DNA of 44,462 nucleotides, from the NCBI GenBank assembly GCA_017628845.1, contig JAGBYI010000002.1:1-44462 (forward strand). Reading direction: 5' to 3'. This DNA comes from Bacteroidaceae bacterium. Its GTDB lineage: Bacteria; Bacteroidota; Bacteroidia; Bacteroidales; Bacteroidaceae. Positions 27,146-35,635 of this stretch are shown in pieces. Position 1 is the first letter of the stretch; the number at the start of each line of letters is the position of its first letter. Under the pieces are notes generated by a model, which searched no databases, was not told the origin of the DNA, and worked only from the letters and a program-made list of their open reading frames with translations. Both the position numbers and the translations under genes were made by a program.

Positions 27146-28276
27146 ATGAAAATACTATTAGGCACCCATTATCTGGCAAAGACTGGCGGAACTGAAAGTT
27201 ATACTTATGCGCTGGCCATGGAACTTAAACGTTTGGGGCACACTGTGGAGTATTTTGCCATAGTGAGAGGAAATGTTTCAACCATGCTGGAAGAAAAAGG
27301 GGTGCCGTTTATGTCTGCAGATTACTATGATTTGATTCTTGCAAATCATACAACAGTTGTTGAGAAAATATGTAGATTTGGATATATCGTGCAGACATGC
27401 CATGGTAACATAGCCGAATTGGAACAGCCTTCTCCTTATGCAGATGCCTACATAGCTATTTCCGAAGAAGTAAGAAAGCACTTGCTAAACAAAGGTTTTA
27501 CTTCCCTTGGCATTATTCCAAATGGCATAGATTGTAAACGCTTTTTTCCACGGAATCCCGTTTCAGAGAAACTTACAACCGTTCTGTCGCTATGCCAATC
27601 CAATGAAGCAAATAAATTTATTAGGAAGTGTTGCGAAAAGGCTGGTCTTAAATTTATTAGCAGCAATAAGCATACCGATAATGTGTGGTCTATAGAAGAA
27701 CTTATAAACCAGAGCGATTTGGTCGTAGGTTTAGGGCGCTCTGTTTACGATGCTATGGCATGCGGACGTTGTGTTTTAGTATATGACTATCGCGAATACA
27801 TGGGTGAGTTTTTGGGTGACGGAATGCTAACACCTGACAGTATCAATAAAAGCATGACCTGTAACTGTTCTGGTAGGGCAAATCGGTTGAAATACAATGA
27901 GCAGGATTTCATTGCCGAGATGCAGAAGTATAGTCCTCAGTTGGCAACTTGGAGTCGAGATTTCGCTATTCAGAATCTAAATATAGAACAAGCGGTAGAT
28001 AAGTATTTGAGCATATGTGATAACATAGACTATAAACGTCAGTATTGTGAATTGAAGTTGGATTTGTTTGGCGTGAAGACAAAACAGGCTTTAGACTTAA
28101 ATATTGATGTTAAAAGTGGATTGAAGTCAAAACTAACTAATCATCTACAGGAAACAGCAAATATTATTGCCAGCTATAGGGCCAAGGGGCAGAAACATCT
28201 TAGAGTTATTCGTTTCTTACTTTGGCTATGCATCATTTTGCTTATAATCATTCTACTTCTTGTTTTTGCAGTTTAA
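27146..28276 (+). CDS. Glycosyltransferase, GT4/GT-B type, with C-terminal membrane anchor
   Basis: A 376-residue GT-B fold protein. The N-terminus ILLGTHYLAKTGGTESYTYALAMELKRLGHTVEYF is the acceptor-side glycine-rich motif of GT4 enzymes; AYIAISEEVRKHLL and IIPNGIDCKRFFP are also typical. The usual C-terminal nucleotide-sugar motif is reduced (SDLVVGLGRSVYDAMACGRCVLVYD). The last 25 residues form a hydrophobic helix (FLLWLCIILLIIILLLVFAV), an unusual tail anchor. The gene is more AT-rich than the flanking genes, suggesting transfer. It follows the MsbA-like gene and ends 35 bases before an IS982 remnant, which does not appear to truncate it. Confidence 0.8.
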   Translation: MKILLGTHYLAKTGGTESYTYALAMELKRLGHTVEYFAIVRGNVSTMLEEKGVPFMSADYYDLILANHTTVVEKICRFGYIVQTCHGNIAELEQPSPYADAYIAISEEVRKHLLNKGFTSLGIIPNGIDCKRFFPRNPVSEKLTTVLSLCQSNEANKFIRKCCEKAGLKFISSNKHTDNVWSIEELINQSDLVVGLGRSVYDAMACGRCVLVYDYREYMGEFLGDGMLTPDSINKSMTCNCSGRANRLKYNEQDFIAEMQKYSPQLATWSRDFAIQNLNIEQAVDKYLSICDNIDYKRQYCELKLDLFGVKTKQALDLNIDVKSGLKSKLTNHLQETANIIASYRAKGQKHLRVIRFLLWLCIILLIIILLLVFAV

Positions 28277-28329
28277 AAGGAATGTTTATCAAATCCAAAT
28301 CCCAATTTAAATAACGTGAGTTCGACGAA

Positions 28330-28781
28330 TTTAAAATAGAGTAAGCTGTGCCCCTCTGTGCTATGCCTTTAAATGTCCTGTGGATATGTATCCTTTGGTT
28401 ACGGCAGACGCGAATCGGAGTACTGTCAACAAAACTGATTCCGGTACACTTGCCCAAAAGCACTTTCTTGATGAATAAGGCTAAGGGAATTGCTACTTCT
28501 TTTTCAAGTTCAAAGAAACGATTATATGAAACCACTTTTGGAAAAAGATGGCGAAGATGTTTACAGACATTATCAAGATAGAAATGCTTGAAGCAACGGT
28601 ATCCAGAATCATGAAACAGTATGATGATAAGCATGATTTCTGCCTTTGAGAGGGTTGATTCTTGATGATAAGGACGTTTACCTGTGTTCTTTAGCGTATA
28701 TCTTGCTATCATCCTGTCAAAAAACTTGCAAAAATCATCTGCCATAAAAAATAATTCTGTAACTTTGTCCTCGGTGAGCAT
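28330..28781 (-). pseudogene. IS982 transposase, C-terminal half deleted
   Basis: From the ATG at 28781 (preferred over the in-frame one at 28817 because the promoter spacing fits) the protein reads MLTEDKVTELFFMADDFCKFFDRM, then KAEIMLIIILFHDSGYRCFKHFYLDNVCKHLRHLFPKVVSYNRF and LLGKCTGISFVDSTPIRVCRNQRIHIHRTFKGIAQRG, all IS982 hallmarks including the first catalytic Asp (FVDST). After GIAQRG the homology stops and the frame runs into the inverted repeat within about 20 bases. The rest of the catalytic domain is missing, so the protein should be inactive, though the element could be mobilised in trans. Confidence 0.88.
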
Positions 28782-28819
28782 AGCGATTATTGTTTGTAAT
28801 ACTTTGTAATTGAGCACTA

Positions 28820-28850
28820 TAAAGATACAACATTTTCGCTAATCACCAAA
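28820..28850 (-). promoter_or_regulatory. Promoter of the IS982 transposase remnant: TTTG-N19-TATCTTTA
   Basis: Minus-strand TTTG (28850-28847), 19 bases, TATCTTTA (28827-28820), one mismatch from consensus. Confidence 0.5.
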
Positions 28851-28898
28851 TCTACAAGCAGTTATATTTCGTCGAACTCACGTTAGAATATAATTACA

Positions 28899-29915
28899 AT
28901 GATTTCTCTGATTATCTGCTCTACTCAATCAGATTTGTCAAAATCTCTGAAAGAAAACATACGCAGTTCCATTTGTTCCAAATATGAGATTGTTCACATT
29001 GATAATTCCCAACGTAGATACAATATCTTTGAAGCATACAATATAGGTGTAGAACGTTCATCAGGAGAATATCTCTGCTTTATGCATGAGGACATCGTGT
29101 TCCGTAGACAGGGATGGGGAAAAATCATTGAACAAACGCTTTCACATAATGAAGTTGGAGCTTTAGGTGTGGCAGGTGGTCATGTCGTGCTAGATCAACT
29201 TGACTGGAGATTTTATGGTTTTCTTGATGTTTGCTTAATACAAGGCAATACATCTGTTGAACCCAATCCCATATATTACCGTTCCTCACATGCGCGTTCA
29301 AATGACTATAAAGGACTAAGACACGTAGCTGTAATCGATGGAGTTTGGATGTGCATGCGTAAGGAACTATTTAATATAATTCGTTTTGACGAGCAAACCT
29401 TTCATGATTTCCATCTATACGATTCTGATATATGTATGCAAATTAACAAGCAGGGTTATGGAGTTTATGTGACACATGACGTCTTATTGGAGCACCGGTC
29501 AGAAGGCACCTTCTCTGAAGGTTATCAACACAGTTTGAATTTGTTCTTCAAAAAATGGGGGGATTCTTTACCCTTTATTAGGGGCCTTGTCTTGAGCAAA
29601 GAAGAAATATCGAAGAAGTTACCTAAGGCACGCCAACTATTTGCTGAACGTTTAAAACGTGATGCAATTGCAATTGGTATCAGGAAACTAATACAACAAA
29701 GACGTTCAGGAGTTCCGTCTCGAAGTTTTACAGAAGAAGAGAAAGAGGTCATGGACATTTCGTCTTTTATTGCTCGCAAGGCAATTATCAAAGACAAATT
29801 AGTCTCAACAAGAGTTGCCTGGAAATATACCTTAGAATACTTGAGGTATCCATTTGTACGTCATAGGGGAAAACTTCTGAGCAAATTTTTCTGGTATCGC
29901 TTTATCAAACGCTAA
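28899..29915 (+). CDS. Glycosyltransferase of the StrF-like GT2 group
   Basis: A 338-residue protein with the GT-A-like features of the StrF-type (Glyco_transf_2_5) group: MISLIICSTQSDL at the start, EAYNIGVERSSGEYLCFMHEDIVF (acidic pair in place of DXD) and the C-terminal FDEQTFHDFHLYDSDICMQINKQGYGVYVTHDVLLEHRSEGTF. There is no signal or membrane segment. It probably adds a sugar to an envelope glycan. The start lies 13 bases from the IS982 right end, so the insertion may have replaced its original leader. The gene overlaps the convergent DUF5672 gene by 11 bases. AT-rich. Confidence 0.8.
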   Translation: MISLIICSTQSDLSKSLKENIRSSICSKYEIVHIDNSQRRYNIFEAYNIGVERSSGEYLCFMHEDIVFRRQGWGKIIEQTLSHNEVGALGVAGGHVVLDQLDWRFYGFLDVCLIQGNTSVEPNPIYYRSSHARSNDYKGLRHVAVIDGVWMCMRKELFNIIRFDEQTFHDFHLYDSDICMQINKQGYGVYVTHDVLLEHRSEGTFSEGYQHSLNLFFKKWGDSLPFIRGLVLSKEEISKKLPKARQLFAERLKRDAIAIGIRKLIQQRRSGVPSRSFTEEEKEVMDISSFIARKAIIKDKLVSTRVAWKYTLEYLRYPFVRHRGKLLSKFFWYRFIKR

Positions 29916-30705
29916 TATACTTGCTCCAAAAGTCGTCAAAGTCATATTTACGCCAAGCATGACATCCGAAAGGCAACTCTTTACCAGTGAGAGAGAATAA
30001 GTATGATGGGGATCTTTCAAAAGAGAAGTGTGCTGCAATCTTTGGTTTCGGTACATTCAATGCATGGTGCGTCTCAGACAAGTCTCCACAGAAGAAAAAG
30101 TCTTCCCAACTTCCTGCAAGGTGCTGGATGAACCATCCCATGTTGTTGGGATACCTAAAATATCTTATTATGTTGCGCAAGACATGCCTGTTTGCGTGAA
30201 AAATGATTCCTCGTATTGTGTATACGGGAGCATTCGGTGTAGTACATTCGATAAACTTTCTCACTTTTCGTAGTGACAACCCACCATTTCCACATTTCCA
30301 AAGCCTCTTCCCCTCTTCGTATGAACCGAATTTTTCAAACCAGGGTGCACCAATATAATCATATCCTTGATCGCACCAATATTCCAATTCGTCCTTAAAC
30401 ACCCATGCATCAAGTTGGTAGATTAGCATATATTCATAGGCACTATATCTGGCATAAAAAGCATTCTCGCGCATGAGTGCATTATAACCGTCAATCCCCT
30501 TGAAAAAACAATCAGCAAAACGCTCTTTTAAAAATGGTTTATTGGTTATTGCGTCATATGATGACATATCTAATGACTCTGGACATACAAAACGCATTTC
30601 CCAACAACCCAAAATGTGCTCAAGTTGACGTAATGATGCCATCTCGTCTACCGATGGGATTTGTTTATATACGGGTATTAGAATTACACATCTATTTTTC
30701 TGCAT
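29905..30705 (-). CDS. DUF5672 family protein, probable sugar transferase
   Basis: A 266-residue DUF5672 protein. Conserved blocks are RCVILIPVYKQIPSVDEMASLRQLEHILG, YMLIYQLDAWVFKDELEYWCDQGYDYIGAPWF, GNGGLSLRKVRKFIE and GSWEDFFFCGD. YQLDAW and the ED pair resemble GT-A metal and base positions, and genes of this family often lie in polysaccharide loci, so a transferase role is likely but unproven. I start at 30705 because a good promoter overlaps the upstream ATG at 30735. It is the only minus-strand gene among plus-strand neighbours here, with its 3' end overlapping the preceding gene. Confidence 0.8.
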   Translation of the reverse strand: MQKNRCVILIPVYKQIPSVDEMASLRQLEHILGCWEMRFVCPESLDMSSYDAITNKPFLKERFADCFFKGIDGYNALMRENAFYARYSAYEYMLIYQLDAWVFKDELEYWCDQGYDYIGAPWFEKFGSYEEGKRLWKCGNGGLSLRKVRKFIECTTPNAPVYTIRGIIFHANRHVLRNIIRYFRYPNNMGWFIQHLAGSWEDFFFCGDLSETHHALNVPKPKIAAHFSFERSPSYLFSLTGKELPFGCHAWRKYDFDDFWSKYISV

Positions 30706-30732
30706 ATACTTACAATGATTCAATAGTTCTTG

Positions 30733-30765
30733 CAAAACTAACTTTCAACGACAAAAATACGCAAA
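30733..30765 (-). promoter_or_regulatory. Promoter of the DUF5672 gene: TTTG-N21-TAGTTTTG
   Basis: TTTG (30765-30762), 21 bases, TAGTTTTG (30740-30733) on the minus strand. It fixes the start at 30705. Confidence 0.6.
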
Positions 30766-30853
30766 AACATTCTTAAACTATGTAAAAGAACACATTATAT
30801 ACTGGTTCAAACCCTAAAAACGTGAAAAGGAGCATTATTTCGGTATATTTTGC

Positions 30854-30861
30854 TATATTTG
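30854..30861 (+). promoter_or_regulatory. -7 box (TATATTTG) of the next glycosyltransferase gene
   Basis: TATATTTG fits TAnnTTTG and lies 18 bases before the ATG at 30880, which argues against the in-frame ATG at 30850. Confidence 0.5.
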
Positions 30862-30879
30862 CAGTTCAAACACAAAAAT

Positions 30880-31716
30880 ATGAAAAATATAGCGGTATTG
30901 ACGATGGTTCGCAACGACGACTTCTTCCTGCGCAAGTGGGTAGAATATTACGGTCGTGAACTTGGAAAGGAGAACCTATACATATATTATGATGGGGAGG
31001 ACCAAACGATTGCCGACTTTTGTCAGGGAACAAATGCCTTTTTGCATCCCAAGATTGGAACACAGGTGGTTGCGGCGGAGAAAGCAAGGCTGAAATTCCT
31101 CTCTGAACGTGCCGCTGAACTTTTTGCAAAGGGATATGATTTGGTCATAGGGGTAGATGCCGATGAGTATATTGTTGTAGACCCTAAACTTGGCATAGGA
31201 CTTAAAGAATACCTTTCCCAACAGAATATTGATGTTAGTCTCTCACCTCTTGGACTTGACTTTGGACAGAAGTTGGGGGAAGAGGGCGATCTTTCTCATG
31301 ATAGCACGTTCCTTTCACAGCGGCACTATGCCCAAATAGGAACTCGCTATACAAAACCATCCATTATAGCAGAACCGTGCAGATGGGGTAGCGGTTTCCA
31401 TCGTATCAAGGGACATAACTTCCATATTGCTACTAATCTGTATCTTATGCATTTTGGTTATTCAGACAGCAAGATTCTTGAATCGCGACTTGCAGATGCA
31501 GACCGTGTGGCTCAGGGATGGGAAAAGCATATTTATAAGCGTAGCCGAACTATAAGGCTTGTAACAGAACAAAAGGCGCATGATTTTGACAGATGGACTT
31601 GTTTTGCGCGCAATTGCCAAACTTTCTGTCGTCCGATATATGCATTCAATAAGCCTGCGATGTTTGAATTGAAAATTGTTGTTAAGATTCCAGAAAGATT
31701 TGCCAATGTCCTTTGA
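30880..31716 (+). CDS. Glycosyltransferase family 2-like protein (Glyco_tranf_2_4 group)
   Basis: A 278-residue GT-A protein: MKNIAVLTMVRNDDFFLRKWVEYYGRELG at the start is the group's nucleotide-sugar segment, and DLVIGVDADEYIV contains the DXD-type metal motif (DADE). GFHRIKGHNFHIATNLYLMHFGYSD follows. No membrane segment. The next gene starts within its last codons (11-base overlap), so the two are probably translationally coupled. Role in envelope glycan assembly is inferred from the location. Confidence 0.82.
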   Translation: MKNIAVLTMVRNDDFFLRKWVEYYGRELGKENLYIYYDGEDQTIADFCQGTNAFLHPKIGTQVVAAEKARLKFLSERAAELFAKGYDLVIGVDADEYIVVDPKLGIGLKEYLSQQNIDVSLSPLGLDFGQKLGEEGDLSHDSTFLSQRHYAQIGTRYTKPSIIAEPCRWGSGFHRIKGHNFHIATNLYLMHFGYSDSKILESRLADADRVAQGWEKHIYKRSRTIRLVTEQKAHDFDRWTCFARNCQTFCRPIYAFNKPAMFELKIVVKIPERFANVL

Positions 31717-32686
31717 TTTCTCTTCTTCCAATTCATTTCAGGATGCTGTTAGTCTTAAACCTGCCAGTCCTGATGTAGCGACTCATCCCCTCATAAGTGT
31801 TGTTACTGCATGCTTCAATCCTTTGAAGGATGGGCGCAAGGATTTGTTTCTTAAAAGTCTTGATTCGGTACAGCAGCAGATAGGTGTAAGCTTGGAACAC
31901 ATCATCGTGGATGGGGCTTCAACCGATGGTACATTAGAATTTCTGCAAGCATACAACAACAAACATCATGACATACGTATCCTCTCCATGCCCGACTCTG
32001 GCATATACGAGGCTATGAATCGTGGAATTGCCCTTTCACGGGGAAAGTATGTCATATTCCTCAATACAGACGACTTCTATCATCGACAAGATGGACTTTC
32101 AGTTAGCGCAAAAGTACTGGAGCAAAATGATTGCAGTTTCACCTTTGGACCAATAAAACCACAGGGACCCCACACGCGCTTTACCCATTACCATCATCCC
32201 CAACAACGTCTGCACAAACTTTTCGTTACAAGCGTCATACCCCACCCTTCCATGCTGTATCGCCGAACTGCACTTATGCAAATTGGCGGTTATGACCAAA
32301 CGTACAGGATTGTCGCAGATTATGACATGACCTTACGTTTAATTGCCACAGGGCATCAGGGTTTTTATATCAATAATTGTTTCGCAACCTTTGTCATCGG
32401 AGGCCTGTCAACACAGGCCGAGAACCGAGAGCTTGACATTAAAGAAAAAAATCGCTCAGTCAGAAATGCCCATTATAAGGCCTTTGGAATAGAACTTTCC
32501 GAACAAGAGTCAGAATTCCTTGTCGTCAAGGGATGGTATCCGCACAAGTACCTGCCCGTATTCTTGGCTTCCCAAAAGTTGATATTCAGTGCAATCCATG
32601 GACTTCCCCAAGACACATTCTATCAACTTGGACGACACTTCAATTACCTAAAGTATTATCTCAAGTGTCTGTTTACGGCAAAATGA
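31706..32686 (+). CDS. Glycosyltransferase family 2
   Basis: A 326-residue GT2 enzyme with ISVVTACFNPLKDGRKDLFLKSLDSVQQQ, IIVDGASTDGT and the DXD motif in VIFLNTDDFYH, then IPHPSMLYRRTALMQIGGYDQTYRIVADYDMTLRLI, which holds the probable catalytic-base region. The first 30 residues (SFDFSSSNSFQDAV...) precede the catalytic fold. The start at 31706 is chosen because it overlaps the preceding stop region (ATG within CCAATGTCC), a typical coupled arrangement. It converges with the minus-strand glycosyltransferase operon, 14 bases apart. Confidence 0.87.
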   Translation: MSFDFSSSNSFQDAVSLKPASPDVATHPLISVVTACFNPLKDGRKDLFLKSLDSVQQQIGVSLEHIIVDGASTDGTLEFLQAYNNKHHDIRILSMPDSGIYEAMNRGIALSRGKYVIFLNTDDFYHRQDGLSVSAKVLEQNDCSFTFGPIKPQGPHTRFTHYHHPQQRLHKLFVTSVIPHPSMLYRRTALMQIGGYDQTYRIVADYDMTLRLIATGHQGFYINNCFATFVIGGLSTQAENRELDIKEKNRSVRNAHYKAFGIELSEQESEFLVVKGWYPHKYLPVFLASQKLIFSAIHGLPQDTFYQLGRHFNYLKYYLKCLFTAK

Positions 32687-32700
32687 ACCATTATTAGTTT

Positions 32701-33570
32701 TTAGGATTTTATCTTACGCAACTTCTTTTCCAGATAATGCATGAATGGAGCAAGGAAATGTTTTTCCCACAATTTCTTCTTCTCTGTAGGCGCTTTGCTA
32801 TATATTTTTCTGGAAGCAATGATGCTCTGCTCAAGATGGTACGCTTGCATTTCAGCATTTGAGGACAGCAGGAAACTTTTGGGGTTTGGATAGTAATAGT
32901 AAAGGGGCAAATTAAGGATTGAGCAACGTCCTACGTGCAATAAGACTTCGCTCCACCAAGGGAAATCCTCAAATCTTATTCCCTCGATGAAAGGAATATT
33001 TTTAACTATATCCGTCCTATACATCCTGAAACACGGCTGACAGTGTTTTATTGCCCACTTTCGGTCAATATCCTTGGGGTGGGAGTATTCTGTAGCATAG
33101 TCAAAAACATTGTCTGTTGTCACATATTTGACACTACCATATTTCTTAAAGCAAGGTTTACATTCAGGCAGATGCAACGAATGCAAAACCTTATTTATTG
33201 TCCTATAAAAATGATGGTATGTGAAGGTTACCATGTCGGCCGCCTCCTTTTCTGCGACTTCAACACATAACTCCATCAGTTGCGGATGGAAAAAGTCATC
33301 TGGATCGAGAAAAAGCAAATACTTTCCACGAGCTTCTATCATAGCGATATTCCTGGCTTTAGAAACGCCTTCGTTGACCTTATGAATGACCTTAAAGCGA
33401 CTGTCTCGCAAAGCATATTCATCTGCGATGGCACCACAGGCATCAGGACTTCCGTCATCAACCAAAATAGCCTCCCAACCAGCATAGGTCTGAGTCAAAA
33501 GACTATCCAAAGCCCTATGCAAATAAGGTTCTACATTATAGATGGGTATTATTACCGATATCAGTTCCAT
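32701..33570 (-). CDS. Glycosyltransferase family 2, paralogue of the upstream gene
   Basis: 289 residues: ISVIIPIYNVEPYLHRALDSLLTQTY, ILVDDGSPDACGAIADEYA, and LLFLDPDDFFHPQL with the DXD motif at 89-92, then FEDFPWWSEVLLHVGRCSILNLPLYYYYPNPKSF. The start is set by TAATG, in which the preceding gene's stop overlaps this ATG by one base; the open frame upstream of it is the preceding gene's tail in another frame. Length and long shared motifs show that it arose by tandem duplication with the gene upstream. Last gene of the lpxL-like operon. Confidence 0.88.
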   Translation of the reverse strand: MELISVIIPIYNVEPYLHRALDSLLTQTYAGWEAILVDDGSPDACGAIADEYALRDSRFKVIHKVNEGVSKARNIAMIEARGKYLLFLDPDDFFHPQLMELCVEVAEKEAADMVTFTYHHFYRTINKVLHSLHLPECKPCFKKYGSVKYVTTDNVFDYATEYSHPKDIDRKWAIKHCQPCFRMYRTDIVKNIPFIEGIRFEDFPWWSEVLLHVGRCSILNLPLYYYYPNPKSFLLSSNAEMQAYHLEQSIIASRKIYSKAPTEKKKLWEKHFLAPFMHYLEKKLRKIKS

Positions 33571-34439
33571 TATCTGTCGCTTTTCGTTTTCTTCCTTAGT
33601 TTTTCTACAAATGGGATCATGAAATTCCGCTCCCACGCTTGCCGTTTATCTTCAGGTACATTGGCATAGATCAGTTTGCTCGCCTCTATGGCCTTTCTTA
33701 AACTTTCTATTTTTTGTGTGTTTGTTTTAGAAAATATGTAACTTCTTGGGTTGGGATAGTAGAAATATAATGGCAGATTAAGTATGGTGCAACGTTGGAT
33801 ATTAAGCAAGACTTCGCTCCACCAAGGGAAATCCTCGTATATAATATCCTTGACAAATAATATATTGCGTATATTAGAAGTTTTATACATGCACCGCCAT
33901 GCCTGACAATGTTTTACGGCCCAACGGCTATCTATATCTTTGGGGTTAGAGTGTTCGGTAGCATATTCAAATATGTTATCCGTCACAAGATAAGGGGGAT
34001 TTTTGTATGATCGGTAATGTGGACGAGATTCTGGCAGATGCAAAAAGTGTCGGATTAGATTCTGTGTGCGGTAACAGCGATCATAGGTAAAGGCTACAGT
34101 ATCTGATTTGTCGCGTTGTACAGCCTGCATGCAAAGTTCCATTAGTTGCGGATGCAGGAAATCGTCTGAATCAAGGTATAGCAAGTATTCTCCTTCTACA
34201 TGCCTCATGGCTGTATTACGAGCTTCTGATGCACCTTCGTTATCTTTGTGTATTACCTTGAAGCGGTTATCATTTATAGCATATTCATCTGCGATACTGC
34301 CACTCCTGTCTGTACTGCCGTCATCCACCAGGATTGCTTCCCAATCGTGGTATGTCTGGGCAAGTATGCTGTCAAGGGCCCTTGACAAGTATCTTTCGAC
34401 GTTATATACAGGAACAATGACTGAAATCATAGTTGGCAT
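33570..34439 (-). CDS. Glycosyltransferase family 2, paralogue of the downstream gene
   Basis: 289 residues, the same length as its neighbour: ISVIVPVYNVERYLSRALDSILAQTY, ILVDDGSTDRSGSIADEYA, LLYLDSDDFLHPQL with DXD at 90-93, YEDFPWWSEVLLNIQRCTILNLPLYFYYPNPRSY. The ATG follows the stop of the LpxL-like gene after one base, so the operon is tightly packed. The middle part (about 105-190), likely contacting the acceptor, differs more between the two copies than the ends do, suggesting different acceptors. Envelope polysaccharide role inferred. Confidence 0.88.
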   Translation of the reverse strand: MPTMISVIVPVYNVERYLSRALDSILAQTYHDWEAILVDDGSTDRSGSIADEYAINDNRFKVIHKDNEGASEARNTAMRHVEGEYLLYLDSDDFLHPQLMELCMQAVQRDKSDTVAFTYDRCYRTQNLIRHFLHLPESRPHYRSYKNPPYLVTDNIFEYATEHSNPKDIDSRWAVKHCQAWRCMYKTSNIRNILFVKDIIYEDFPWWSEVLLNIQRCTILNLPLYFYYPNPRSYIFSKTNTQKIESLRKAIEASKLIYANVPEDKRQAWERNFMIPFVEKLRKKTKSDR

Positions 34440-34440
34440 G

Positions 34441-35328
34441 TTAGTAGTTGGCTAAGTCCCATTTTTCCCAACGATTATGTGACCAAAGCCACAATTCTGG
34501 TTGTTGTTTAACGTTATCTTCCAACATCCGGAAAAATGATAAAGTAAGAGGGAAACGACATTCGCCAAACTCTGCCGGAACATGCATCTCCTTAAAAGTA
34601 AAACGGTAGTGCCCACGCACAGGTCTTTCCACATTAAGGTATACCAACTCGGCATTCACCTTTTTGGCAATCTCCTCTGCACCAGGAGCGAACCACGTTT
34701 GCTGGTTTAGGAATGTGGTGCAATCTTTTGCCTTTACGTAAGGCCTTTGGTCGCTGATAAATCCACATAGAAAAGGTTCTTTTTCTGCACTCCAACGCAA
34801 TAGGCTGCGCAAAGTTTGCTTCATCTCTATCTGTTCCGTATTCCATCGGCTGCGGACTTCGTGCATCAGCGAGGAGAAGTAGGGACTTCCTATTTGCTTA
34901 TATATCTCCGCACTTTTCTTGGGATTCTTGTACCTGACACATACCTCTTGCACCCACTCCCAACAACCGCAATGCCCGAGAAGCATAAACACGTTCTTGC
35001 CTTCTGCTGCTATGCGTTCCGGAAGTTCATAGTTTACGACTTCAACACGGCGGAGCATTTCCTTGTCTGATATGTTCAGGCACTTGAAGGATTCTATGAA
35101 TACATCGCACAGGTTTCTATAGAAGGCCTTCTCTATGCGGACAATCTCTTCCTTGCTCTTTTCCGGAAATGAACAAGTCAGGTTTTCCCTGACCAGACGG
35201 CGCCTATACCTTATTATATAATATATTGTGTAATATGCAAGATTGCTAATCAGATACAGGACTTCTAAGGGCAAGCCTGCAATGAATCGCATTATGTGGT
35301 GTTTCTTTTTTGTTCCGTTCTTATTCAT
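34441..35328 (-). CDS. LpxL/HtrB-like lipid A acyltransferase
   Basis: A 295-residue late acyltransferase of lipid A synthesis. It has an N-terminal membrane segment (LPLEVLYLISNLAYYTIYYIIRY), the HX4(D/E) catalytic motif at H119...E124 (LLGHCGCWEW), and the family's C-terminal WLWSHNRWEKW. LpxL-type enzymes transfer an acyl chain to the lipid A precursor at the inner membrane. It heads an operon with two GT2 genes, in a region that also has an MsbA-like exporter. Donor chain length cannot be predicted here. Confidence 0.9.
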   Translation of the reverse strand: MNKNGTKKKHHIMRFIAGLPLEVLYLISNLAYYTIYYIIRYRRRLVRENLTCSFPEKSKEEIVRIEKAFYRNLCDVFIESFKCLNISDKEMLRRVEVVNYELPERIAAEGKNVFMLLGHCGCWEWVQEVCVRYKNPKKSAEIYKQIGSPYFSSLMHEVRSRWNTEQIEMKQTLRSLLRWSAEKEPFLCGFISDQRPYVKAKDCTTFLNQQTWFAPGAEEIAKKVNAELVYLNVERPVRGHYRFTFKEMHVPAEFGECRFPLTLSFFRMLEDNVKQQPELWLWSHNRWEKWDLANY

Positions 35329-35635
35329 TTACTTATGGTTTCGCCAAATGTTTCCTTAGCAAAGTTACAAAAAAGAAATGAACAAGAGAGCCGTACTCAT
35401 CGTTTTTTTTGCCTAAAAGTAAATTGCACTGCTTGTTTGTAACCTGTGCAGGCCACTTTCGCATCATTACGTATTTTCTCTGGACTGTTTTCTTTCCCGA
35501 GCTTCTTGTTTGCCGTTCATTATGTAGATTCCTCGTTTCGGGGTGTCGTGTTTGCGGAGACCTTGTAAACCGTACACTCGTTTTGATAATAGAGATTTTT
35601 AGCAAGTGTCCTAAACCCCGATCGACCATTTGGGA
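35329..35635. other. Spacer upstream of the LpxL-like operon, no gene seen
   Basis: A minus-strand TAACTTTG (35367-35360) is a plausible -7 box, 31 bases before the acyltransferase start; no good -33 box. The remainder shows no repeat, RNA or coding signal I can support. Confidence 0.5.

Larger units (their letters stand above)
28312..28885. mobile_element. Shrunken IS982-family element with both terminal inverted repeats
   Basis: Perfect 18-base inverted ends TAACGTGAGTTCGACGAA (28312-28329) and TTCGTCGAACTCACGTTA (28868-28885) enclose 574 bases, about half the usual IS982 length. No target-site duplication is evident. The right end is 13 bases before the ATG of the next glycosyltransferase. 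Confidence 0.88.

Noticed and set aside
28248-28311. IS982 insertion truncating the preceding glycosyltransferase
   Set aside because: That gene has its own stop at 28276, 35 bases before the inverted repeat, after a complete hydrophobic tail.
35333-35629. Small genes on either strand of the LpxL upstream spacer
   Set aside because: Open frames exist on both strands but show no motif, no start context and overlap the likely promoter.
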